Source: a virus
IMG/VR virus record: IMGVR_UViG_3300047388_000120
Location: 1-40,662 of that record
Reading direction: 5' to 3' (one strand)
Length of the DNA: 40,662 nucleotides
Each line of letters starts with the position of its first letter. The first letter of the stretch is position 1. Below, one piece after another: positions 1 through 8,777 of this stretch. The notes beneath the pieces are model-generated. The model worked only from the letters and a program-made list of their open reading frames with translations, did no database searches and had not been told where the DNA came from. The position numbers and the translations under genes are program-made.

Positions 1-127
1 CCGTCGGGTCGGGCCACTGCGGCTGCTCGACGAGCAGGCCGTGACCCGTCAGGACGACGTAACGCCGCACCTGTACTTCGCGGTCGACCGGTTCCGGGCG
101 TTCTCCACCCCTTCCTGACCCACCCCC
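1..127. repeat. Terminal direct repeat, left copy (circular contig overlap)
   Basis: Bases 1-127 are identical to 40536-40662. The repeat cuts through the tail-terminator gene rather than lying in an intergenic region. A length of exactly 127 fits a maximum assembly k-mer overlap better than a biological terminal repeat. The natural reading is a circular contig (unit about 40,535 bp) linearised at an arbitrary point. Confidence 0.9.
2..118 (+). CDS. Tail terminator, 3' fragment (duplicate of the end of the 40225 gene)
   Basis: This open frame has no start and encodes the last 38 residues of the tail-terminator protein, ending at the TGA at 116-118. It is not a separate gene. It is the duplicated C-terminus of the gene that starts at 40225, present because the contig ends overlap by 127 bases. 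Joined across the circle, the gene is intact and directly precedes the small beta-rich protein gene at 195. Confidence 0.9.
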   Translation, partial: RRVGPLRLLDEQAVTRQDDVTPHLYFAVDRFRAFSTPS

Positions 128-194
128 TGTTCCACCAACCACCCGGGCGCCGTTCGGGTTCTTCGGCACGCCCCAACCCGTCCAGGAGGACGTC

Positions 195-515
195 ATGGCA
201 GTCATCCCCGTTCAGGTCGTCTCGATCGCCGGGACCGCCCCGAACTTCGTCGCAGCATCCGCGGGTGGCGACACCGTCGCCGCAGGGGACCGCACCCAGC
301 TGCAGGTCAAGAACGCCAGCGGCAGCCCCATCACCGTCACGATCACCACGCCCGGCACCGTCGCCGGCCTCGCGATCGCCGACGTGGTCGTGTCCGTCCC
401 GGCCACGACCGGCATCCAGTACATCGGGCCCCTGACCGCGGCCCTGTTCAGCGACCCGGCGCAGGTCACGTACTCCGCGTCGACGTCCGTCACGGTCTGC
501 GCGGTGGCCTGCTGA
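195..515 (+). CDS. Small beta-rich structural protein, hypothetical
   Basis: This 106-residue protein is rich in Val, Thr and Ala with alternating hydrophobic residues, as in a single beta-sandwich domain. It contains the segment GDRTQLQVKNASGSPITVTI and no signal peptide or membrane helix. Similar small proteins are common in actinophage structural operons, usually without a named function; virion decoration or tail accessory roles are guesses. It sits between tail terminator and major tail protein, preceded by an AGGAGG ribosome site (184-189) and followed by a TGATG overlap with the next gene. It resembles the head-region protein at 36204-36575 in length and composition. The start ATG is clear; the function is not known. 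Confidence 0.75.
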   Translation: MAVIPVQVVSIAGTAPNFVAASAGGDTVAAGDRTQLQVKNASGSPITVTITTPGTVAGLAIADVVVSVPATTGIQYIGPLTAALFSDPAQVTYSASTSVTVCAVAC

Positions 516-739
516 TGCGGATCATCCACCCAGACGTCGAGAACCTCGCCGACGTCGAGCAGGAGCAGTTCGACCGGCTCTACAAGGCCCGCGGCTGGGA
601 GATCTACATCGCCCCGGAGCCCGAGCCGGACCCCGAGACCTCGACCCCCGACGCGCCGGTCGAGGACGACAAGCCCCACCGCAAGGCACGTCACACCCCC
701 GGCCAGCAGGCCACCACCACCAGCACTGAGGAGACCTGA
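515..739 (+). CDS. Small acidic protein between tail terminator and tail tube
   Basis: This 74-residue protein starts in a TGATG overlap with the upstream gene and ends in a TGATG overlap with the major tail gene, so it is translationally coupled on both sides. The N-terminal half (about 1-33) is a compact sequence with LADVEQEQFDRLYKARGWE. The C-terminal half is a Pro/Glu/Thr-rich, presumably disordered tail. A similar layout (short folded N-terminus, low-complexity tail) occurs in small head or connector-associated proteins of actinophages, but I do not recognise a specific family. The location argues for a minor structural or assembly role. Confidence 0.7.
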   Translation: MRIIHPDVENLADVEQEQFDRLYKARGWEIYIAPEPEPDPETSTPDAPVEDDKPHRKARHTPGQQATTTSTEET

Positions 740-1212
740 TGAGCAGGATCGTGTTCGACGGCAACTACCACGTCTACTGGCTCGCCTCGAGCCCCGCCAA
801 CGCCGCCGCCCCCACCGTCGCGGAGATCACCGCTGGCGTGGAGCTCACGACGTGGATCCCGAAGGACGGCTTCAACCCGGCTGTCACGAACAACCGCGTC
901 ACCGGCGGTGACCTGTCGACGGCGTTCGTCGACGAGGCCATGGGGACCTGGGGCTCGCAGCTGGAGATCACCGCCTACCGCGACGCGGTCGGCGCCAACG
1001 ACACCGCCTACACGACCCTGACGGACTTCGCCACGGGCGCGATCGTGGTGTGCCCCTTCGCGGCGAAGGCCACCAGCGTCAAGGCCTACGTGTGGCCGGA
1101 CGTGCAGTGCGGCGTGCGGGTCCCGATGCAGACCGCGGAGAACGCGCTGCAGAAGTTCGTCCAGAACCTCGCGGTCCGCAAGCAGCCCAACATGAACGCC
1201 ACGGTCGCCTGA
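739..1212 (+). CDS. Major tail (tube) protein
   Basis: This 157-residue protein should polymerise into hexameric rings to form the siphovirus tail tube. It is called from gene order (directly after the tail terminator and before the tail-assembly chaperone pair and tape measure), its typical size, and a beta-rich sequence with no Cys-His metal motif or catalytic signature. The segment FVDEAMGTWGSQLEITAYRD resembles the tail-tube fold seen in actinophage major tail proteins. The start is ATG in a TGATG overlap. It should be one of the most abundant virion proteins. The alternative is a different tail tube-associated protein, but no other candidate exists in the cluster. Confidence 0.82.
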   Translation: MSRIVFDGNYHVYWLASSPANAAAPTVAEITAGVELTTWIPKDGFNPAVTNNRVTGGDLSTAFVDEAMGTWGSQLEITAYRDAVGANDTAYTTLTDFATGAIVVCPFAAKATSVKAYVWPDVQCGVRVPMQTAENALQKFVQNLAVRKQPNMNATVA

Positions 1213-1213
1213 C

Positions 1214-1822
1214 ATGGGTGCTTCGGGGGACAGCACCAGCGGCGAGGGCGCTGTCAGTTTCGACAGCGTCCTCGCCGGCGCCAAGCCGACCGTCAAGCGC
1301 ACGCGCATCAGCATGCGCGGGGACTTGGTCGACCAGCTCGAGCAGCTCGAGATCGCGCTGCACCGGGCTCGGATCAGCGACGAGATGGAGAACAGCCCCG
1401 CGAAGGCCCCTGGCCTGGCGGCGCAGATCGTGGGACTCACCACGCTCGCGCGTGAGGCCGAGGTGGAGTTCGTCTTCACCGCGATGGGCCGTCGTCCGTG
1501 GCGGGACCTGATCGCCGCGCACCCTCCCACGGAGGAGCAGGCAGGTAAGGGCGCGGACTTCAACCCTGAGACCCTGCCCGCAGCGGCGATGGCAGCGTGC
1601 TGCATCAGCCCCACCGGTGCGACGGTCGAGAAGTTCGAGGCACTCCGCGACGGCGACGTCATCGGCGATGCGCAGTGGAACGAGCTGTGGACCGTCGTGC
1701 ACGCCGTGAACACGGGCGGGGCGCAGATCCCTTTGTCCGTGGCCGCATTCGCGCTAGTGCGGGGTACCGGCGTGAACTCCGAGCGGCCAGAGACCACGGA
1801 GTCCCTCGCAGCATCCTCCTAG
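1214..1822 (+). CDS. Tail assembly chaperone, short form (gpG-like)
   Basis: This 202-residue, mostly helical protein lies immediately upstream of the tape-measure gene, where lambda-type phages encode gpG. The chaperone binds nascent tape measure and recruits tail tube subunits; it is usually absent from virions. The segment about 30-60 (RISMRGDLVDQLEQLEIALH) is charged and helical. The frame ends at the TAG at 1820-1822, but the -1 frame stays open from well upstream to 2103, so a longer gpG-T fusion is expected by ribosomal frameshifting (see the slippery site at 1729-1735). It starts two bases after the tail-tube stop. Confidence 0.8.
   Translation: MGASGDSTSGEGAVSFDSVLAGAKPTVKRTRISMRGDLVDQLEQLEIALHRARISDEMENSPAKAPGLAAQIVGLTTLAREAEVEFVFTAMGRRPWRDLIAAHPPTEEQAGKGADFNPETLPAAAMAACCISPTGATVEKFEALRDGDVIGDAQWNELWTVVHAVNTGGAQIPLSVAAFALVRGTGVNSERPETTESLAASS
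1729..1735 (+). other. Candidate -1 ribosomal slippery heptamer CCCTTTG
   Basis: In the frame of the gene at 1214 the codons read ATC CCT TTG, giving an X XXY YYZ heptamer, C CCT TTG. Slipping back one base re-pairs CCC and TTT and enters the open -1 frame at base 1735. That frame continues to 2103 without a stop. The form fits the general rule for -1 sites, but no experimental support is visible, and slippage nearer the stop at 1820 cannot be excluded. Confidence 0.45.
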
Positions 1823-2103
1823 GCCGCCCGTGGCCCGCACCGGGCGAGCCGCTGTTCCTGCCTGAGGACACCGACGGGGCACTCGCGTTGCTCATCGACG
1901 AGGACCTGATGGGTCCGTGCGGACAGCCGCATGACGAGTCGATGCGCGCCGACGCTGAGGGCAAGTACCACGTCCGGCACATCTCCTGCCATGCGTGCGC
2001 AGAGAAGAGCAAGTCCCAGCGGGACCTGCACGAGGGCAACTCCGACCACGGAGTCTTCCTGGTCGTGGAACGAGACACCCGAACCGAGAGGAGCATGGAA
2101 TGA
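1735..2103 (+). CDS. Tail assembly chaperone, frameshifted C-terminal part (gpT-like)
   Basis: This is the -1 frame extension of the chaperone; the fused product would be join(1214..1735,1735..2103), about 296 residues. The downstream part has a recognisable domain from about 1840: LALLIDEDLMGPCGQ, then RHISCHACAEKSKSQ. It holds three Cys and several His, typical of the T-domain of actinophage tail chaperones. No good independent start with a ribosome site precedes this domain, which supports expression only by frameshift. The stop overlaps the tape-measure start (ATGA at 2100-2103), as expected for gpGT followed by tape measure. The shift position is inferred. Confidence 0.65.
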   Translation, partial: VRGRIRASAGYRRELRAARDHGVPRSILLGRPWPAPGEPLFLPEDTDGALALLIDEDLMGPCGQPHDESMRADAEGKYHVRHISCHACAEKSKSQRDLHEGNSDHGVFLVVERDTRTERSME

Positions 2104-5100
2104 CACGCTCGGTGACGGTGAACCTGCGCGCCAACAACGCCCAGTTCGACGCGGCCTACGTGAAGTCGGCGACGGGCGCGAAGGTCCTCGGCGACGAGGT
2201 CACGAAGTCGGGTGCGAAGAGCCAGAAGGCCATGACCGAGGTCGGCAAGGGCGGGGTCCTGCTCGGTGGGCTCCTCGTTGCCGGCTTCGGTCTGGCCGTC
2301 AAGTCGGCGTCGGACTTCAACGCCCAGATGAGCCAGGTCAAGACCCTGTCTCACGCGACGTCCTCGCAGCTCGACCAGCTCCGTCACGCAGCCCTGACCA
2401 TGGGCCAGGCCATCGGCTTCTCAGCGGTCCAGGCCGCTGATGCCGAGACGGAGCTCATCAAGGCGGGCATCGGTGTCTCCGACATCATGGGCGGTGCTCT
2501 GAAGGGCTCGCTCCAGCTCGCGGCGGCCGGGCAGATCGACGTCGCGAAGGCCACGGAGATCGCGGCGATCGCCATGACCCAGTTCAAGCTGGCCGGCTCG
2601 GACATCCCCCACATCGCGGACCTCCTGACCGCTGGGGCGGACAAGGCCCTCGGTGGCGTCGGCGACCTCGGCGAGGCCCTCAAGAGCGGCGGGCTCGTCG
2701 CCAAGCAGTTCGGCCTGTCGATCGAGGACACCATCGGCACCATGTCCGCGTTCGCGCAGGCAGGGCTGATGGGCGAGGCCGCCGGCACGGACCTGCGGCA
2801 GATGCTGCTGAAACTCGCCGCTCCGAGCGCCGGGTCGGCCAAGACGATGCACGACCTCGGGCTGAGCATCTACGACGCCTCAGGGAAGTTCGTCGGGATC
2901 ACCAGCCTCGCCGGGCAGCTGCACGACAAGCTCGGCAAGTTGTCCGAGGCGCAGCGCAACCAGGCCCTCGCGACGATCTTCGGTGCCCGAGCGATCGTGG
3001 GCGCGAACATCCTCTACCAGAACGGTGCCAGTGGCATCCAGGACTGGATCGGCAAGGTCGACGACAGCGGCTTCGCGATGCAGCAGGCCAGCGGCAAGAT
3101 GGACAACCTCAAGGGCGACCTGAGCAAGCTAGGTGCAGCGTTTCAGACAGACCTGATCGACTCGGGTACGACCGCGAACGGGGCACTTCGCGGGCTGACT
3201 CAGGGCGCGACCGGGCTGCTGAAGGCATTCGGCGACCTCCCAGCACCCTTGCAGGCTGGCGCGATCGCCACCGCAGGCCTGACAGGGGCGCTGACGCTGC
3301 TCGGCGGCGCAGCCCTCATCGCGGCACCGAAGATCGCCGCGGCCGACGCCGCGATCCTGGGACTGTCGAAGGGGTCATTCGGTCTGACCGGTGCTCTCGG
3401 CCGCCTCGGCGCCGGGATGCTGGTCGTCGGGACCACCGTGACCGCGGTCGACGCGCAACTCACCGCGCTCAAGCAGGGCGCGAAGGACGCGGAGAGCGAA
3501 CTCGCCGATCTTCTCGCCCGACCCGACACAGGCACCGAGAAGGGCCTGGCAGCAGCCACTGACCAGCTCGAGGCATTCCGTGCCAAGACCCAGGCCACCG
3601 AGGGCAACACCCGCAGCCTCGGGGGCATCGCGGCCGGGGTGTGGCACGTCTTCAACGGCGAGACCGCCCGCGCTGAGGGTGCACTCCGCGGGACCGACGA
3701 CGCCTTCGGCCAGATCCAGGCCAAGCTCAACACGACGACGACCAACCTGATCGACATGTCCAGCGCCACCGGGCTCTCGACGACCAGCCTGCAAGCCCTC
3801 GCGAAGGCCGCCGGCGTGGACCTGTCCGGGAACATCCGGGACGTCACGAGCAAGATCGTGGGCTACTACAACGCCAGCGTCGCGGGCGGACCTGCTACGG
3901 AGCAGCTGGCTGCGTCGCTCACGAAGATGGGGGACACCGCGCAGGACGCGGCGAGCAAGGCCGATGCGCTCAAGTCGGCTCTCGACGCGCTCATCGGTGT
4001 GCACCTCACCGCCGACCAGGCCGCCGACAACTACCAGCAGAAGCTCAACGACCTCAGCAAGGCCCTGCGCGGGAACGGTGTGTCGCTGGACAACCTGACC
4101 CAGAAGGGCCGGGACAACAAGGCCGCGATCCGCGACGCCATCCAGGCCACTCTGGACCTGCGGGACGCCCGTGCTCGCGAAGGTGCGAGCGAGGCCGAGC
4201 AGCGCGGGATCCTCGATGCTGGCCGGCTGAAGCTCGAGTCGGTCGCCAAGCAGTACGGCCTGACGAAGGCTCAGCTCGACAAGTACCTCGCGCGGCTGGG
4301 CGACACCCCAGCCACCGTCTCTACCGTCCTGACCCTGAAGGGGCAGGAGGTAGCGCTCGGGAAGATCCTCGACCTGAACCGGGCGCTGAATGGGCTGAAG
4401 GACCGCACCATCAAGGTGCTGCTCGACCCGCGGGCCCTGAACAACGGAACGCCGGTCGGGACCAGCAGTGCGGGGACGCCGACGAAGGGCAACCCGCTCG
4501 CTGGCTTCACCGCCCACGCCACGGGCGGCCTGATCGACGGCCCGGGGACGGGCACCTCAGACAGCATCCTCGCGCGGCTGTCGACGGGCGAGTTCGTCGT
4601 GAAGGCCAGCGCCGTCAAGCACAACCTGCCGCTGCTCAAGGCCATCAACGACGCCCCCACGTTCGCCGGCGGCGGGCAGGTCGGCTACAGCCCCAAGGGC
4701 GGGAGCCTCTACGGCCAGGCGAGTGCCGTCGCGTCCCGGGGCGGGTCGATCGACAGCGTGAATGCTCTTGTCGCGGCCTACGACGCCTACCTGAACGCTC
4801 TGGACCAGGCCGCGCAGCGCGAGAAGCTCCTCGGGGACGTCCACGATGCGCAGATCGCGAAGGGCAAGGCGAACGCGTCGGCCCGCGCTGCCGCGCAGCA
4901 GACCTTGAACGACGCGGTGAAGGCACTCGCCTCGTTCGACAACGCGGCGCGCATCGACAAGGAGAAGGCTGCGACGGACCGGCTGATCGCGTCGATGCAG
5001 AAGCGCTTGGACACGATCGCGCACACCACCGAGATCCAGAACAACATGTACGACCTGGGGAAGATCAGCGCCGCACAGGAGGTCAAGAACCTCGGCGCCC

Positions 5101-6554
5101 AGATGCGCGGGCTGGAGAAGTACAGCGACGCGTGGACCTCGCTCTACAAGCAGCAGCAGCAGATCCTGAGCGACCAGAAGGCCGCAGCGCAGGCCGCTGC
5201 TGACGCGCAGCAGGCCGCGGCGGACAAGGCCGCTCAGGCGCAGGCAGACCAGTTGGCGGCGCTGAACAAGCTCCTCGACGAGCAGCAGGCCGCAACGGAC
5301 AAGTTGACCGCGGCCGACCAGGCGTATGCGGCGAAGAAGGCCGACCTCCTCGTCCAGCAGGGCAAGGCTGAGACTGACTTCTACGCGAACATGGGCAAGG
5401 CCGCTGCGGACTACGCGACGACCGTCGACCAGCTCCTCGCGACCCGGCAGAACAGCCTCACGTCGTGGATCGGTGCGGCCGACACGGCCACGCGGCACTG
5501 GGGCTCGTCGGTGTCCTGGCTCACGGGGAACGTCAACAGCCAGGTCAGTGCCTTCGCGGACTGGATGGTTGCGCTGAAGAACGCCCGCGCCCGCGGCGTC
5601 TCCGAGGGTGTGATCAGCGCTCTGGGCCTGGACCAGGGGCCGCAGGCTCTCGACCAGCTGCGCCAGTTCACGTCGGCGACGCAGGCCGAGATCGACGGGC
5701 TGAACTCGGCGGTTGCGGCCAAGACGGCCATCGCTGGGCAGGAAGCGCACGATGAGCAGGTCGGCGGGTACGGCCAGCTCGGGCAGGATCTTGTGACGGC
5801 GCAGCAGTCGTATGCCGCGGCGACCTTGACGTTGCAGCAGCAGTTCCAGGCCACCCAGGCCGATCTGGCGTCGCAGCTCGCGGCGGCGCAGGCCGACTTC
5901 AGCGCGGCGCAGACGCAGTATGCGACGGACCTCGCCGCGATCGGGCAGGACCAGGGCCGGTCTTACGCGCAGGCACTCGCCGCCGGCCTGACCTCCGGGT
6001 TGACTGCGGTGCAGGCCGCCGCGAAGGCCCTCGGGGGCGCTGCCGCTGGCGGCATGAGCAGCATGGGTGGTCCTGACCCGCTCAACGGTCCGAACGGCAG
6101 CATCTACCAGCGTGCTGCGGACGTGCACTCCGCTGCCTATGACGCCTGGTTCGCCCTCCACGGTGACCAGGCCGCCGCGGATGCCTACAACACGGACGCG
6201 GACCCCTACCGGCAGCGCGACAACGGCGCCCATGTCAGCGACTACTACGACAGCCGCGGCGTCTACGTCGGCCCGGGGTCGGTCATGGACAACGGGCAGT
6301 TCAACAGCGGCACCTACGACGATGGTGGGCTCCTGCAGCCAGGCCTGACGCTGGTGAACAACGCCAGCGGCCACCCGGAGCCGGTCCTGAACCAGCAGCA
6401 GTACCGCGACCTCGCCCAGGGCGGTGGTAGCGGCGACGTTGCGGTGCGGGTGTTCATCGGCGACCGCGAGTTGACCGACATCGTCCGGGTGGAACGTGAG
6501 ACCGGCTTGGGTGCCCGGAAGGTCTCCAGTGCGATCGCGGGGAAGCGCTCATGA
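2100..6554 (+). CDS. Tape measure protein
   Basis: At 1484 residues this is the longest protein in the genome. It sets tail length and lies inside the tube, probably also helping DNA ejection. Residues about 55-320 match the TP901-type tape-measure core (NAQMSQVKTLSHATSSQLDQ, then AAIAMTQFKLAGSDIPHIAD, then DLRQMLLKLAAPSAGSAKTM). A hydrophobic Ala/Gly-rich stretch follows. Around 805-860 is the conserved tape-measure motif ATGGLIDGPGTGTSDSILA with LSTGEFVVKA. The last 600 residues are Ala/Gln-rich and probably coiled-coil. The start is ATG 2100 (ATGA overlap); an upstream in-frame extension to 1995 would overlap the chaperone and is rejected. Confidence 0.93.
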   Translation: MTRSVTVNLRANNAQFDAAYVKSATGAKVLGDEVTKSGAKSQKAMTEVGKGGVLLGGLLVAGFGLAVKSASDFNAQMSQVKTLSHATSSQLDQLRHAALTMGQAIGFSAVQAADAETELIKAGIGVSDIMGGALKGSLQLAAAGQIDVAKATEIAAIAMTQFKLAGSDIPHIADLLTAGADKALGGVGDLGEALKSGGLVAKQFGLSIEDTIGTMSAFAQAGLMGEAAGTDLRQMLLKLAAPSAGSAKTMHDLGLSIYDASGKFVGITSLAGQLHDKLGKLSEAQRNQALATIFGARAIVGANILYQNGASGIQDWIGKVDDSGFAMQQASGKMDNLKGDLSKLGAAFQTDLIDSGTTANGALRGLTQGATGLLKAFGDLPAPLQAGAIATAGLTGALTLLGGAALIAAPKIAAADAAILGLSKGSFGLTGALGRLGAGMLVVGTTVTAVDAQLTALKQGAKDAESELADLLARPDTGTEKGLAAATDQLEAFRAKTQATEGNTRSLGGIAAGVWHVFNGETARAEGALRGTDDAFGQIQAKLNTTTTNLIDMSSATGLSTTSLQALAKAAGVDLSGNIRDVTSKIVGYYNASVAGGPATEQLAASLTKMGDTAQDAASKADALKSALDALIGVHLTADQAADNYQQKLNDLSKALRGNGVSLDNLTQKGRDNKAAIRDAIQATLDLRDARAREGASEAEQRGILDAGRLKLESVAKQYGLTKAQLDKYLARLGDTPATVSTVLTLKGQEVALGKILDLNRALNGLKDRTIKVLLDPRALNNGTPVGTSSAGTPTKGNPLAGFTAHATGGLIDGPGTGTSDSILARLSTGEFVVKASAVKHNLPLLKAINDAPTFAGGGQVGYSPKGGSLYGQASAVASRGGSIDSVNALVAAYDAYLNALDQAAQREKLLGDVHDAQIAKGKANASARAAAQQTLNDAVKALASFDNAARIDKEKAATDRLIASMQKRLDTIAHTTEIQNNMYDLGKISAAQEVKNLGAQMRGLEKYSDAWTSLYKQQQQILSDQKAAAQAAADAQQAAADKAAQAQADQLAALNKLLDEQQAATDKLTAADQAYAAKKADLLVQQGKAETDFYANMGKAAADYATTVDQLLATRQNSLTSWIGAADTATRHWGSSVSWLTGNVNSQVSAFADWMVALKNARARGVSEGVISALGLDQGPQALDQLRQFTSATQAEIDGLNSAVAAKTAIAGQEAHDEQVGGYGQLGQDLVTAQQSYAAATLTLQQQFQATQADLASQLAAAQADFSAAQTQYATDLAAIGQDQGRSYAQALAAGLTSGLTAVQAAAKALGGAAAGGMSSMGGPDPLNGPNGSIYQRAADVHSAAYDAWFALHGDQAAADAYNTDADPYRQRDNGAHVSDYYDSRGVYVGPGSVMDNGQFNSGTYDDGGLLQPGLTLVNNASGHPEPVLNQQQYRDLAQGGGSGDVAVRVFIGDRELTDIVRVERETGLGARKVSSAIAGKRS

Positions 6555-6976
6555 CGACCGTGGCGCTCGTCAAGGCTGACCTGGCCTTGTTCTCCGACCT
6601 GACGCAGCGTGTCCAGATCCCCCGGCTGACGGCGAGCTCGACCGTCCGGAAGTACGCGGGGACGACCGCCCAGTTCGCCGGCGACACGTTCCCGACGCCG
6701 TTCCGTGGCACGACGCGGGCGAAGACGTGGCAGTTCACGGCCCGGTACATGGCCGCCGATCAGTCCCTGATGTTGGCGCTGATCAACCTCGTCGAGGTCG
6801 CCGCGAATGCCCCGGACTCACGGTTGCTGCTCCGCACGAACTACGGGCAAGCGTCCGGCCTGGACGAGGCCACCGCCGTGGTGGTGCTCGAGGTCGACCC
6901 TGCCCCGCAGATGGGCTTGTATGCGGACCTGGGCTTCACGTGCGAGGCATGCCAGTTCACGTTGGACCTCGGCTAG
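6551..6976 (+). CDS. Minor tail protein (distal-tail-like)
   Basis: This 141-residue protein starts in an ATGA overlap with the tape-measure stop. Position, size and beta-rich sequence fit a small distal tail (Dit-like) or tail-tip adaptor protein, which forms a ring joining the tube to the baseplate hub. The central segment TRAKTWQFTARYMAADQSLM is polar and aromatic. Two Cys lie near the C-terminus (CEACQFTLDL). It is followed by the probable hub protein with a TAGTG overlap. Tail location is firm; the Dit role is inferred from order alone. Confidence 0.72.
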   Translation: MTTVALVKADLALFSDLTQRVQIPRLTASSTVRKYAGTTAQFAGDTFPTPFRGTTRAKTWQFTARYMAADQSLMLALINLVEVAANAPDSRLLLRTNYGQASGLDEATAVVVLEVDPAPQMGLYADLGFTCEACQFTLDLG

Positions 6977-8163
6977 TGCAGGCCCTCACGGGTGGCCCGC
7001 GGTCCGGGCTGACCGAGGCTGTGGTCAGCGAGGCCTTGGACCTCAAGCGCGGTGCACATATCCGGCACGGCATCACGGTCCTGGACCAGGCCGGCCTTGA
7101 GACGATGGAGACCTTCGCGTTCACGGGCGCCTCAGTGACCTGGTCCTACCGGCCCCCGGATCTCACCGCGGGGCAGCAGGCTGAGGTCGCTGCGGTCCGC
7201 CGACAGGCCAGTGTCCAGACGGCCGGGGCGGTCACGATCAACCTGGTGACCCGCCGGTTGCGCTTGTGGACCGAATGGCAGCTCGCCGACAGCACCTGGG
7301 CCCGGTTCAACCTCGGCGTGTTCATCATCGTGAACCCGGGGGCGCTCGTCGACGACGGGATGGTCCTCACGCGCACGTTGCAGCTCGCGGACAAGAGCTA
7401 CCTGTGGAACCTGGCGACCCTCACTGATCCGCTGACGGTCGCCGCCGCAACGAACGTCGTGCAGTACATCAAGACCGACATGACCTCCCGGTTCGGTGAG
7501 ACCTCGTTCGCGATCACCGATACCGGCGCGTTGCTCGGTGGGGCGGTGACCTTCGAGGCGGGCACGACCTGGCTCGAGGCGTACAGCAAGCTCCTCGCCG
7601 CGATCGGCTATGACCAGCTGGTCGCCGATGAGGACGGTCATCCTGCGTCGACGCCGCTGGCGACGTTGACGGCGAAGGGCCCGGAGCGGTTCTTCGGCCC
7701 GGGTCTCGGGAAGATCGTGGAGGCCGGTTCGCTCGAGCCGCTGGTGCCGGTGCTCCCGAACCGGTTGCGGTTCGCGGCCCGGCAGGGACCGTCCACCGGT
7801 GGTGTGGTCGGGAACGGCCTGTACATCGTGGACAACCAGAGCGCCGGGCCGGCCTCGATCGACAGTCGCGGGTATGTCGTGGAGCAGCGCGTCGACGTCG
7901 AGGCGTATGACCAGGCAACCCTGGTCGCGGTCGGCGATGCGGAGAAGCAGCGGTACTTCGCCGGCGGCGGCGACAAGTTCACCGGCAGTGTGGCCTTGAA
8001 TCCTCGCGCGTCGGATCGGGATGTCATCGCGATCACCCTGCCGCGGTTGAGCATCGCGGGCACGACGTGGCTGGTCACGGACTGGACGTACCCGATGAAC
8101 CCGTCCTTGAGCGACGCGAGCTCGGTCCTGATGCCGATCGTGGCTGAGCGGCGGGTCACGTGA
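6976..8163 (+). CDS. Minor tail protein, probable baseplate hub (Gp37/Tal-like)
   Basis: This 395-residue protein begins at GTG 6976, overlapping the previous stop as TAGTG. The frame runs open farther upstream, but that would overlap the neighbouring gene. The sequence resembles the actinophage minor tail family annotated as ReqiPepy6 Gp37-like, the hub second after the tape measure. N-terminal and C-terminal beta domains flank a segment with FNLGVFIIVNPGALVDDGM. Such hubs close the tail tube and hold the fibre proteins. There is no obvious peptidase or lysozyme motif. It is followed by a GTGA-coupled gene. Confidence 0.72.
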   Translation: MQALTGGPRSGLTEAVVSEALDLKRGAHIRHGITVLDQAGLETMETFAFTGASVTWSYRPPDLTAGQQAEVAAVRRQASVQTAGAVTINLVTRRLRLWTEWQLADSTWARFNLGVFIIVNPGALVDDGMVLTRTLQLADKSYLWNLATLTDPLTVAAATNVVQYIKTDMTSRFGETSFAITDTGALLGGAVTFEAGTTWLEAYSKLLAAIGYDQLVADEDGHPASTPLATLTAKGPERFFGPGLGKIVEAGSLEPLVPVLPNRLRFAARQGPSTGGVVGNGLYIVDNQSAGPASIDSRGYVVEQRVDVEAYDQATLVAVGDAEKQRYFAGGGDKFTGSVALNPRASDRDVIAITLPRLSIAGTTWLVTDWTYPMNPSLSDASSVLMPIVAERRVT

Positions 8164-8759
8164 CGCGCCTCGGGTGGGTCACGCAGGTCAGTCCGTTGCG
8201 GGTGCAGATCATCGGCGACACCGCTGATGCGCTCTCGGAGGCGGTGAGCGACTTCACCGGCGCGACAGCTGGCGCGAGCCCGGCGACGTCGACCCTGGTG
8301 CTGGTCGACGCGATCCAGAGCCGCCGCTTCGCGACCCGTGTGGTTCTGCCTGCTGCGGCGGTCGACATGGGCGCTTGGACCGCCTACACCCCGACGCTGG
8401 GCGGCACGGGCTGGGCCCTCGGGAACGGAACCCTTGCGTGCGCGTACCAGCGCGTCGGGAAGGGCGTCCACTACCGGGTCAGCCTGACCTTCGGCTCGAC
8501 GACGACCGCCGGGACGGGCGGCCTGACGATCGCGCTGCCCCTGACGGCCCTGGCTGCTGGGGATCAGCCCCGGATGGTCGGGGAGTTCTTGAAGGCCAGC
8601 AACAGCGCCCGCTACCCCCTGCAGGGGATCGGGACGTCCTCGACGGTCGACAGCGTGTTCGTCGCGACGTCCCCGATGGGGGCGCTGACCTCCACGGTCC
8701 CGCTGGCGCCCCTGACCGGCGACAAGGTGCTGCTGTCCGGCCTGTACGAGTCCGCGTGA
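8160..8759 (+). CDS. Minor tail/baseplate protein with C-terminal beta domain
   Basis: This 199-residue protein has a GTGA start overlapping the hub stop. The first 65 residues (LGWVTQVSPLRVQIIGDTAD) look like an OB-fold-like baseplate piece. From residue about 77 comes a domain beginning GAWTAYTPTLGGTGWALGNG, a motif common in actinophage tail-tip and receptor-binding proteins, where a beta-sandwich follows the sequence W-x-x-Y-x-P-T. This suggests an attachment domain fused to a receptor-facing domain. No enzymatic motif is visible. The assignment rests on position in the tail operon and this motif. Confidence 0.65.
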   Translation: MTRLGWVTQVSPLRVQIIGDTADALSEAVSDFTGATAGASPATSTLVLVDAIQSRRFATRVVLPAAAVDMGAWTAYTPTLGGTGWALGNGTLACAYQRVGKGVHYRVSLTFGSTTTAGTGGLTIALPLTALAAGDQPRMVGEFLKASNSARYPLQGIGTSSTVDSVFVATSPMGALTSTVPLAPLTGDKVLLSGLYESA

Positions 8760-8777
8760 TGATCGAGGGGATTGCTT

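Noticed and set aside
4557-6374. Long minus-strand open frame (605 codons) opposite the tape measure
   Set aside because: Same GC-shadow effect; low-complexity Val/Leu/Arg/Gly translation with no recognisable motif.
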